64,000 nucleotides of DNA from Gymnothorax reevesii. Its lineage: Eukaryota > Chordata > Actinopteri > Anguilliformes > Muraenidae. Position 1 is the stretch's first letter. Each line of letters starts with the position of its first letter. Shown piece after piece: positions 1 through 10,800 of the stretch. The stretch spans positions 69,589,679-69,653,678 of the forward strand of contig CM056586.1 of assembly GCA_029721435.1 (NCBI GenBank), written 5' to 3'. The notes beneath the pieces were generated by a model that was not told the DNA's origin, ran no database searches, and saw only the letters and a list, made by a program, of their open reading frames with translations. Position numbers and translations under genes: made by a program.

Positions 1-329
1 TGTAATGGACAGAACCGTTTTTGTCAAATGTAAAGAAACCTGTTTGAATGGTTTAATTTCAGTTTCAGTTCGGCTGCATTGATGGGGAGTCAATACTTGT
101 TGTATCAGCTTTATTTGTTTCATCTGTCACATTTTACTTTACTGTGGTAGATGCTAAAATGGATGCAATCAGGTCATACATACTCTTGATTTCTCCTGTT
201 TTTGCATATTTGTCACCATTAAATGTTTCAGGTGATCAAATTAATTTTATTATCAAACAAATATGAGCCAAATTAACTCTAAATGAGGTTTTGAAATGAT
301 GATTTCATTTATTGAAGGAAAAAGTTATG

Positions 330-1034
330 CATCCCCACCTGGCTCTTTGTGAAAAGTAATTCCCTCTTACTCCATTAAACAACCAATTAAATTTAATCTA
401 TAACTGGGTTCAATTTTCGTAGAAGTGGACACACCCAAGCATGATTACTGCCAGCCTTGCTGAATCTAACTTCATTTAAATACAATCTGTTCGGCAATGT
501 GAACAGCAAAAAAAGTAATACATGATGCCTTGATCTAAAGAAATTCAAGAACTGATGAGAAACAAAGTTGTTGACATCTATTAAACTGGTCACAAAGCCA
601 TTTACAAGACTGGGATTCTAGTGAACCACATTGAGAGCCATTATCTACAAATGGAGAAAACTTGTAACGGTGGTGAACCTTCCCACGAGTGGCCTGCGTA
701 CTAATATTCCCTCTTGAGCACATCGACGACTCATCCAGGGGGTCACAAAAGAACCCAGACAAACATGAGCAGAACTGCCACCATCACGTGTCAGTGTTCA
801 CGATTCCTCAATGAAAAAGGGATTGTGTAAAAATGGCCTCCATGTGGGAGATGCAGGGCGAAATCCACTGCTGGCAAAAAGCACATGAAGGCGTGTCTCA
901 CATTTCCAACAAATGTAGATGATCCGAGACTTTTGGGATGATATTCTGGGGAGTGAGTGCTCAAAAAAGGAACATTTTTGAAGACATGGGTCCCATTACA
1001 TCTGGCATAAAGCCAACACAGCTCTCCACTATTA
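330..1034 (+). mobile_element. Old Tc1-type transposon remnant (5' half), split by a younger Tc1
   Basis: In plus-strand sense it decodes with many stops to Tc1 transposase-like text: HIESHYLQMEKT..GGEPSHEWP, then a helix-turn-helix-like stretch and HYIWHKANTA. Sequence matching the continuation of the same element resumes after 2591 (cagaacataacaccaacatt), so the 1035-2591 element inserted into it. The left end is poorly defined. No functional ORF remains. Confidence 0.75.
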
Positions 1035-2591
1035 CAACCCCAATTCCGAAATAGTTGGGATGAAGTGTACATTGTGAATAAAACCAAAATGCAATGACTT
1101 TCAGATCACATGAGCCAATATATTATTTACAATAGAACATAGAGAACCTTTCAAATGTTGAAACCGAGACATTTAACATTTTTATCTGCAAAATTAGCTC
1201 ATTTCAAATTAACTGGCTGCAACAGTCTCAAAAAAGTTGGGACACAGGCAAAAAAGGGTGAAAAAGCAATTAATTTATAAGAGAATCAGCTGAAAGAACA
1301 TTTAGCAAGTAATTAACTGGCATCGGGTGTCTAACATGATTGGCTATAAAAGGGATGTCTTAGAGAGGCTGATTCTCTTAGAAGTAAAGATGGCCAGAGG
1401 CTCTCCAACCTGTGAAGGCTTTAGAAAAAAAAATTGTGGAATTCTTTAAAAACAATGTTCCTCAATGTCAGATTGCCAAGGTCTCATCATCGACAGTGCA
1501 TAACATCATCAAAAGATTCAGAAAAACTGGAAAAATCTCTGTGTGTAAGGGACAAGGCCGAAGACCTTTACTGGATGCCCGGGATCTTCCGACCCTCAGA
1601 CGCCACTGCATCACTCACCGTCATGATTCTGTCATTGACATTACTAAATGGGCCCAGGAATACTTCAAGAAACCACTGTCTGTAAACACAGTCCACGTTG
1701 CCATCCACAGATGCCACCTAAAACTCTGTCATGCAAAAAGGAAGCCATTGTTGAGCATGATCCAGAAGTGCCACAGTGTTATGTGGGCCAAGGCTCATTT
1801 AAAATGGACTGTGACAAAGTGTCTTGTGGTCAGACAAGTCCAAATTTGACATTCTTGTTGCGTCCTCCGGGCTAAAGAGGAGAAAGACCACCCCTCCTGT
1901 TATCAGGGTTCAGTTCAAAAGCCAGCATCTCTGATGGTATGGGGATGCATTAATGCATATGGTGTGGGACGCTTCCATATTTTAAAAAGTACCATGAATA
2001 CTGAAAGGTATATAAAGGTTTTAGTGCAACATATGCTCCCCTCCAGATGACATCTATTCCAAGGAAAGCCTTGTGTATTTCGGCAGGACAATGCAAAACG
2101 ACATACTGCAGCTATTACAACAGCATGGCTTCGTAGTAGAAGAGTCCGTGTGCTGAACTGGCCTGCCTGCAGTCCTGATCTTTCACCGATTGAGAACATT
2201 TGGTGCATAATTAAATGAAAAGTCTGTCAAAGGAGACCCAAAACTCTCCAGCAGCTGGAAGCCTGTATTAAACAAGAGTGGGATCAAATTCCAATGGCTA
2301 AACTCAAGAAACTTGTCTCCTCAATGCCCAGACACTCTGTGTTGAAAAGAAGAGGGGATGCTACACCATGGTAAACAGGCCCCTCTCCCAACTTTTTTGA
2401 GACCTGTAGCAGCCATCAAATTTGAAATGAGCTTATTTTGAGGCTAAAATTGCTCAGTTCTATTCTATTTCTCAGAACAAAATCTCTCTGTTCTATTGTG
2501 AATAAAACTCGCTTGCGTGATTTGAAAGTCATTGCGTTTTGATTTTACTTACAATTTACACTTTGTCCCAACTACTGTATTCGGAGTTGCA
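1035..2591 (+). mobile_element. Tc1/mariner-type transposon with long TIRs and a broken transposase
   Basis: Terminal inverted repeats of about 80 bp run from 1035 (CAACCCCAATTCCGAAATAG...) and, reverse-complemented, from about 2591. A TA lies on the left flank. Transposase fragments: KKIVEFFKNNVPQCQIAK.. then STVHNIIKRFRKTGKI (helix-turn-helix), [31 protein letters not shown] (second D of DDE) and WPACSPDLSPIENIW (third acidic residue). The ATG at 1390 is out of frame with the 1412-1849 reading, and several stops follow, so the element is dead. Confidence 0.93.
1412..2220 (+). pseudogene. Tc1 transposase pseudogene
   Basis: Homeodomain-like DNA-binding part (STVHNIIKRFRKTGKISVCK..GRRPLLDARD) followed by the catalytic domain. 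At least one frameshift near 1412 and one near 1830, plus in-frame stops (after VASSG, after MLPSR and after CIIK), separate the DNA-binding and DDE parts. Cut-and-paste transposase family; inactive. Confidence 0.9.
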
Positions 2592-2639
2592 GAACATAAC
2601 ACCAACATTCAAGTGATTACAATATTTTATTCAACAATA

Positions 2640-3589
2640 TTTTGTTGAAATTAATTTGATTTTGCTGAACATTTAGCCTCTCATAAACGTTTATATGTTT
2701 GCATGTTTAAATGGACCAACCCAATTTGTGAGTGAGGAAAGTGTCGAGTTAAATTGTCATATCCCTAAAGTTGATAATGCACTATATGATGTGGGTGATG
2801 TTTGTGATACTCGGAATATGTCCAATGAGTAATTTCAGGCTCATTTCCATCAAGATTAGAACCAGACTGTCTGTTGTAAAATTCTCATAGGATTCAAACA
2901 CAATTGAGGAGCCTAATGCTAAAGTTCTTGGGTACATCTCATTTTCATGCATTGTGAGGTAAGGAGGGATAACATCTTTTATCGTGACCCAAGTCAAGTT
3001 TCTCAAAATGGGTTTTTTTTGTGTGACTTGAGTGCTTTAAGCACTGGGGTCTTCAATTATCTCTAACGTTTGAGGCATGAGATTATTAATCTGGATCACC
3101 ATTTTTCTTATAAATAACATGGGACATTATAGAACTTGTTACTCCCAAACAAATCTCGCTTCCATATGGTCTATCATTCCAACTGTATCCTGCACCTGTA
3201 GAACTGCTAAAGGAGTCTGAGAAGATGAGCTCGTGCTTCTCAACGTGAGGCAAAATAACAGAACCAGTGCCAGACATCTCTCACGATATCGACCCCCCAA
3301 TCTGATCTCTTTAAGATGACATGAGAAGCGGACCATCACGGCCTCAGGTCTATCTGATTTGGTGTCCTGGGCTGGGATGTGTGGCTTTAAGGATGATGTA
3401 ATTCAGTCTGCTGTTCACTGAACTTATTAGAGTGATTGTTTGCTCTTGGCTTCCAGCCCTCCGCTCCCATCCGCTCCATTTTGAAGCAACAGCAGTGCTT
3501 AGCCGGCGCAGCTGAATAATGAGGCTATCGCCCATAATCTCGTGCTAATGCGAACTGTCTGCCCTTAATGTAGCGCTGATAGTCTTTCA
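2640..3589. other. Intronic stretch without recognised features
   Basis: AT-rich sequence with several short open frames but no splice-flanked conserved exon and no clear repeat ends. Presumed rapgef4 intron. Confidence 0.5.
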
Positions 3590-3738
3590 GCTGCTTTCAC
3601 ACCGGACGCCCAACAAAGTTTTCGCAAGACAGATTGCATTCAAAGTCAATGCAAAGACGCAAATTAGCGTCTTTGCATTGACTTTGAATGTAATATGTCG
3701 TGCAAAAAATTTTGGTCCGCGTCCGGTGTGAAAGCGGC
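3590..3738. mobile_element. Fold-back MITE (palindromic element)
   Basis: Inverted repeats at the ends (ctttcacaccggacgc and its complement at 3719-3735). The core is a perfect palindrome with 23-bp arms around a 6-bp loop (about 3648-3700; arms contain caaagtcaatgcaaagacgc). The whole unit folds on itself. No coding content. Confidence 0.85.
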
Positions 3739-4329
3739 TTTTATCCTCTGTGACTTCAGAGAATCGGAACTACTCGAGAGGGCAGACAGGCTTTGCTATT
3801 TTGTGGTACCCAATTTGTTTCCTTAGATGACGGTGGCATTCGCAGGAGGCTGCTGGGGCTGTTTTCACATTAACAAGGAACAGGAAAGCGGCAGAGACCA
3901 TTCAAAAAATTCTTCATTGACAGTTCTGAGCAAATTTAATCCAGCTTAGAGGATTATAAATTTTATCCTTTTTTATGTTAAAATAACTGAAGGTGCAATT
4001 TTTAATGTGACTCTTCCATTATCAGTTGGAGGTATTGGCACAACATTTTTGTGTAAGGTATTATTGCTGTTAGCAGCCAAGATTAGCGTGTTCCGCGTGG
4101 AAGTACAAAAATAAACATGCAAAAATATACATCTTGTGAAATTGATCGGCGCTCATTGATGAAGTTAATTCGGATTGTGATCTGAATGGTTGAGGTAATG
4201 TCATCAAGCACCTGAACAGGTGATAAAAGAGCTTTTCAGTCTGTTTTGAACTGTAGCGTACTCTATCATTCAATAGTTTGGAATTTAGTGATTTTCAGGA
4301 GGATTAAATTGGAAGAAACTTTTAGTTTC

Positions 4330-4975
4330 CGCTTTACAACAACCCAAAACATGAATCCAAACTCTACAGAAACTTTCCGGAAAGGAAATGACAAAATATG
4401 TAGTAGCTAGTTTGAAGGTGCACTATGGAAGTTTGTTTACTTTCACTTTTGTTGACATTTGAACTCAAGCAAAACAGAGGCAGCCCGCCCCTGTCTCCCA
4501 TAGTTCCCTCCTTCCCAGGCTTCCATAACTGTCAACTCTTGTCAGTGATTGGCCGGGACGGTTAGTTATGTTATGGGGCACAGCCTGTGCCCCTTGTGTT
4601 TATTTGCAGTTTAAGACGCCTGGGCGGTCTTCCGAGCCTGGGTTTTTTTTTTTTTACAGTGAACTTGGGGGCAGGCAGCTAGCGGATCGTGGGGAGATAC
4701 CATCGCGCAGAAAGTAAACAAACTTGCATAGTGCACCTTTAATCACCTGATTTAAACCCCATAGAATTATGGGATTGCCTGGATCATTTCATTTTGACCA
4801 CCTTGAAAGGCAATATTGCAGTTCACATGGAAATCTATAGAGAGTGTTATATAGTGAAATTGCTAACCTGAATGCCAGAAATGATCAGAGCAGCCATTGA
4901 ATCTGTGGTATGTCATTTCCTCAAAAAAAACAAAAAAAGACTTGAATTTTAAAATAGAACCCTCCTCATGCATCT
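4330..4975 (+). mobile_element. Tc1-type fragment interrupted by a MITE
   Basis: Left part (about 4330-4414) reads as decayed transposase near the second Asp. The right part (4740-4975) resembles the PDLNPIELWD..region (cacctgatttaaaccccatagaa) and the C-terminal helices. The MITE at 4415-4739 sits between. Highly degraded. Confidence 0.5.
4415..4739. mobile_element. MITE with 29-bp terminal inverted repeats
   Basis: Starts aaggtgcactatggaagttt.. and ends with the near-exact complement (..aaacttgcatagtgcacctt); 325 bp. Non-coding. No clear target duplication, so the superfamily is not assigned. Confidence 0.8.
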
Positions 4976-5868
4976 CTCCGCCTTCTGCTCTCTGTCCTAA
5001 GCCCCTCCCACCAAGCCCCTCGCCTCATACGTGGGCACAGCGCACACATGATCCACACTTGAACTAGAGGCAACTGCCTGCGGGCCAGTGCAGCTGACCA
5101 ATGTTACATGAACATGCATGAGCTGCAGATGTGAGCCTTTGGCTACGCTGAGCAGAAGGCTAAAGCATTGTTAATATTTCAATCATCCCGATGGTAATGA
5201 CGCGCCTGATTCCCTTATGTAGCGGCAATTTTATGTGAATTACTTCTGCTTTCTTTGCAAACTTATGAGCCTGTACTGCTCTATAAGATGATGACTCAAA
5301 GCTCAAGCTACATGAACAACCCTTAAGAAGAATTACTCTACGTCCAAGCTATAGTTTTCCCACAGTAAATGGATGGTATTTTTGCCACCGTAGTTTAGTA
5401 TTACTGCAGTGATACTATAGTTATTCAAACTACAGCAATACAGTTGTGTGGACTATAGTAATATTGTGGTACTTTTGACTGTGGTAATACTATAGGTATA
5501 ATGTCATGGCTATAGTGCTACTCTAGTTATACAATGCAAACTCTTGTAATAGTATAGATATGTCATTGGTACTATTATTACTGAGAAATATCTACAGGAT
5601 ATTTTCATAGGGATTAACTTGAAGCGTGAGTCCTCAGCTATGGTTTTAGCTGATGGTTAAAGTATTAGCAGTGTGCAACAAGACCACTGTTTTCATCACA
5701 AATCTACCAACACAACCTAACTAATCAATAGAGCACATTTAGATATTACAGGAAAATGTGCTTAGCTACTTACCTGTCCTGGACAAGAACAACAAGTTCA
5801 GAATCCAACTGTACGCCAGTATGGTTGGCAGTTTTCTTCTTCTCCGAGACACTTTGCTGATATTTTGC

Positions 5869-5914
<46 letters not shown>

Positions 5915-7782
5915 GCAGTGGTGGCTGATAAGTTGAAAATTGAGGAGGAAGAGAACATAGCTGTAAGGAAATGATTTCCTTGACCTGTTTTCAATTATTT
6001 ATTTAAAGCAACATGCTACTATTTCATCTCAAAAGAGCAGCTTCCACTGCTGTTATTTTCTGTGCCTCAATGTCGACCGACATATATCTTCACCTTGTGT
6101 GTCCAGGGCAAAATCTCTCTGTGAGGAGTTAACTGGTACCAAAATGCACTTCTCCCACGCACTGACTCCCAATCAGTTTTTGAATTGATTGGTTTTTAAA
6201 GTACTTGATGGCTCATTCCATCTCTTATAGATCTGATCTGCTTCGCTGCTGATGTCACTGAGGTTCTCGTCCTGATAGCTGCTCGATGTTCCCTGGTCTT
6301 AGATAAAGCTGAAGGCTGCCCAGGCTGTAGCTTCCCTGAGGCTGCGGAAAAAAACTGGCTCTCATATCTGACCTTATTTTCTGTTGCGTAGCTATTATTA
6401 GTACCGTTCTATGTATTTTTGATGTCTTCTTGTAAATGATTTTTTTCTCTTCCTCTCTCCTGCTCATGAGGGGAGTCATAACTGAGCAGAGGCTGGAATT
6501 GCTCCATGTCTCAGATTCGCCAAGGACCAAAAATAATTTACAGTTTGTCATTTATGTCGTCCTACATAAAGCCTTGTTTAATGACAACACTTTAAATCTT
6601 TAAATCCATTAGTGCCACACTTAGAATCTATTATCTAGATCTTTTAATATATTATCGCCATTCTCAGACCAGCTATGGACGCTATGTCCAATAAAGAAAT
6701 GTACTTTTCTTGACCTGCATACGAAGTGCCAGAAATGGCAATATTTTGATTTTAATATTGAATCACTGCAGTGCTCTTCACTGTTGTAATATTCCATAGT
6801 TAATCCCACATCTTAAATATCATTTGAATGAGGGTTTGCGGAAATACGCCCTAACATTGCAATGCAATACTCTCACGACCTGTAGATAACCATAGAAAAA
6901 TAGAATTGTCTTGCCATATACTACTGCATCTTCATGGTGTGATAGTTTTGGTGTGTGATGGGGGTTGAGCCCTTCCAGGGATTTAAGGATTGTCAGATTG
7001 AGGAAAGTTAATACTGTTACATTTCTGATGTTTATGCCTGCTGTTGTGTGTGGTCTGTCCGAGGGCGTAATCTGGTGTAATCTCCTCACAGCTTTAAAAA
7101 CCACAGATTGGAGGATCTTAATTCGGTCCTGTTAACTGTCCTCTGCCAGTGCGATTCCATTATTCTCACACACCAGCACACTGCCTGCAACAATAACGCC
7201 TTTTAAAGCTTTATATCTTGTATTAAATGACTGATTTTCTACAGATATTCAGCCATGCACAAACTTACCTGATGGACAATTTCCCTGTTGCCTAACTAGA
7301 TGCGAGATGAAACCGTTTTTCTGTGAGGCCTGTCTGTCCCATCAAAGGCTCAGGATACACTGGCCTCAATACGCACCGCTGCCACTATTATCCCAGAAAG
7401 TCGGTGTTCAGAAGCCTTTATTCGTTCGTATCTCTCACAGGAATCGCTCCGAATCTGTTTGAAGCTCTCTGTCAAAGGGACTCAGATCATGAAGCGGCCG
7501 CGTGCCCTTTCATGCAGGCTGGGACCCTCAGCTGTGTGGATGAATGCCTCTGAGCTGCGGCGTTGATCGAGAGAAAAGGGAGAGAGCGCCTCGTACAATC
7601 ACTAAAGCAGGATGCATATTAAAAGGGAATAGCGGTGTGGTTGTGGTCCAAAGAAAGTCTGCCTTCAGTTGGAGAAAATAGAAAACAGCCATTGAAATGA
7701 TTTATCTTTTGGTGACGGGAGATGTTTCTGGGATGTGTGCTGTGCTGGTCTGTAGCTCTGATTCCTTTCGGTTTTCTCGCAG
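4976..7782. other. rapgef4 intron without recognised exons
   Basis: Contains a stretch of repeated ACTATAGTA-like words (5340-5590), a (CA)n microsatellite and otherwise unremarkable sequence. I looked for the end of the first cyclic-nucleotide domain (..KALWE) and did not find it. Confidence 0.5.
5871..5910. repeat. (CA)20 microsatellite
   Basis: Uninterrupted CA dinucleotides, 40 bp. Confidence 0.98.
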
Positions 7783-7855
7783 AAATACCGTCAATGTATG
7801 GCCAGTCTCCTCGCCCCGCCGTACGGCGTTATGGAAAGTGGGCCAAGCAGTGACA
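7783..7855 (+). CDS. rapgef4: rapgef4 exon (1st in window): linker after cAMP domain A
   Basis: Acceptor cag before AAA; donor gtgagt. Peptide [20 protein letters not shown] then PSSD, ending with one base of a split Arg codon. It matches the EPAC2 segment just after the first cyclic-nucleotide domain. The preceding exon (expected to end ..KALWE) was not found in 1-7782. Confidence 0.93.
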
Positions 7856-10800
7856 GTGAGTATCCTGCTCTCTACGCATCCAGTCACTCACCAAGTTGAT
7901 ATTTTATGCTCTGCTAATTGATTTTTGTCTTTGATAGAATGATACCTTCACAGGTGTTGCAGGACTGAGTGGGAATTGAGAAAAAGATGGAGCTCTAGAA
8001 TACAGTCTTTGCCTTCATTCTGTTCTGCTTTGTTCACCCTCTGTTATAAGAGTAATTTAATCTCAGAACCAGCTAATCGATTAGCCCTTGTGCCATAAAA
8101 AAAGTTTTCCTGATTTGTTCCCCCTCTGGAACTGAATACTGACCAATGAAAGAAAATATTACTGACTACAAAATATGGAGATAAAAGATTCAGATAATGA
8201 TAAGCATCACAAATGCACACAGGCCAAGTGCACAATCTGACACAAAAGTGACTGTGAGACACAGTGACTAAACAGAAAATGAATCGCACACGAAAAGAAC
8301 ATACGAACTCACAGGGTGATAACGGTCAACCATCAACACACAGGGCTACATGGCTACAAAATATTTACAACGGGATTTCTTCACTCAACATTCTACTTGT
8401 CATGTCTACAGTGCATGAGAGTGGTGTTTCTCACTTGATCTGTGATGGCATCCATATTTTAATTTGTTGACTCAGTCTTATAACAGCTCCATACAGCTGC
8501 ACAGCTCTGTCTCCTGCGCCCTGTTGAGACCCCTCTCTGGCGCAGCTCCAGTGACTGTGGACTCTCAGTCCCGCAGCGAAGCAGTTAGCCTGACCACTCA
8601 GCTTCTGACACTTGTACAGTCACTGATCATGGCTTGTAATCACCCCTCGAATCCTGTTTGCGAAACACTAAACTCAGACTGCTCCCTGCTGCGGATCATT
8701 TGAGCGAGCGCTCCAGCAGTATTTGAAAATCTGATTAATGATGTCCTCCGGGACATGATCTCCCTCTTTGTTCATGTCTACCTGGATGATGTCCTTGAAT
8801 GACATGCATTTAAGGAAATGTAGTGCACTTTTCCATTTTGCAGGTGACGTACTTATGTTTGGACTTTTGTGATATTTGCAGTTTTTATTTGTTTTTTCAG
8901 AGAAATGTTTTCTCTGAAATTAATTAAAAAAATTCAGTTTTTTTTGGGCTTGTTACTTTGGAGGTTATTGAGCAATGGTATGAAAATAATAATAATAATA
9001 ATAATAATAATCTTTTTTATTCTTTTCCCAGGGATGCCGGACAAAGAGAACATGAGCCGCCTCTCCTTGGGCTCTATACCAAAGAATCTGAACAAGGTGA
9101 GTCATCTGCTCCAGAGGAATAAATGGATGAGCTTCATTCATGTAGTACGTTTATAGTTCATTCCCCAAGCTTAAATACACATTTTACTCCATATATTTTT
9201 GCAAGGAAAAGGGAAAATAAAAATAATCGGTGTTACACTACCTGACAAAAGTATTAGGACGTCACTATTTATGTGTGTGATTTTCTTACAGTGCAGTTCA
9301 AAATAGTGAATGTATCATATTTGGAAATAGTTGTTTATTCAAATAAAAATACAGACCCCATTTTGGATACACCAAACTGAATTATTCTAAGTCTTGACCC
9401 TCCTTTTATAGAGAATCAAAATCACCCCATGTGCCACACCTGATCATATTGATTGAACTAAGCCGTGGTCTTCCATTATAACAAAGACACAATTCCAAAC
9501 TTGTTAATTTGAAGATTACCATCTTGCAAGCACTATTTATTATAATATCTCTTATTTATTACAGACCCAAAGTGAGAGTTTTTTATGCAGAGAAAAAATA
9601 TGCCAATTTGTATATCTGTAGCATCCCCAAATGTTCAAATAATGTTCTGTGATGTTTACATGTACATTTTAGGACACCATTAAATTCCTACAACGCTCAC
9701 ATGTGTAATATAGCACGTACATCAAAGGTTGAGTGAGAATGAGGATCGTCCTAATACTTTTGTCAGGTAGTGTATAATGAGGCATTTAAACCATTTCATT
9801 GGAAAGAAAAAAGGTAGAGCAATCACAGTAGTCAGAATCAGAAATAAACAAGTCATAAATATCGATGAATGATTTTAATGAGTAGGCTAGATTAAAAAGA
9901 TACATTTTCAGTTGTCCTTCAAAACTGTCCACTGAGACAGTTTCAGACAAAAATTAATAGTAAATCTGTTTTGTAGAATAGCAGGTGCCCAATTAGAGCC
10001 ATTAAAAGACTTTGAAAAACTTCTACAAATACAGGGAGCCAGTAGAGTTTGTGTAGAACTGGGTCTGTATGAGCTCTCATTTTTTATTTTGTTCAAGCCC
10101 TGGTAGCAGAATTTTGATCAAAAAATTAAAATGAGCATTAAAATGGAGGTCAGAATCTTAAATTTCACTGATGTTTCTTGCTGAAGCCTGTGTCCTTGAG
10201 GTCAGATATCCCAGTTAGCAAGTATAGGATCCTTCTTATTTTTGGGACCTACTAAAAGGATCTCAGACTCATCTTTGTTTCACTTTAGGACGTTTTTAGC
10301 CATCCATTCATTAATCGCGGGCTTGCATACCTTTAAGCTAGATAGTGGTTGGGTCATCTGGCCTCACAAACACGTACAGTAACTGTGAATTGTCAGCATA
10401 GACAAGAAAATTCAAGCCATGATGGATTATGGATCCAAACAGCTGAGTGTAATAGCAGAGGTCCTAGGATACTGCCTTGGGGAACGCCATAGTCAATGTT
10501 TGCTATTTCTGGTATGTGTTCCCCAATTCTGATTTCGAATACCTTCCCAGTGAGACATGATTGAAATAACCAATGGAGAGCTGTACTTGAGAGACCAACC
10601 CATTTCTCGAATGGCTTGGTAAAAGATTGCGGTCAATTGTGCGAAAAGTTGCGCTAAGTTCAAGGTATTTGTTTAATTGTGCCTCAGATTTTGCTGAGGA
10701 AACTCAGACTTTAGATGGGTAGGTAATTACTGAGAGTATAGGTGCCTAAGCTAGATGTTTTTGAGTAAATATTTTACAATTGCAGTCTCAAAAAGGTTGG

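Noticed and set aside
1..7782. Possible rapgef4 exons for the first cyclic-nucleotide domain
   Set aside because: I searched for the expected text before KYRQ (..KDFKALWE) and other cAMP-domain phrases and found none with splice sites; they probably lie upstream of the window.
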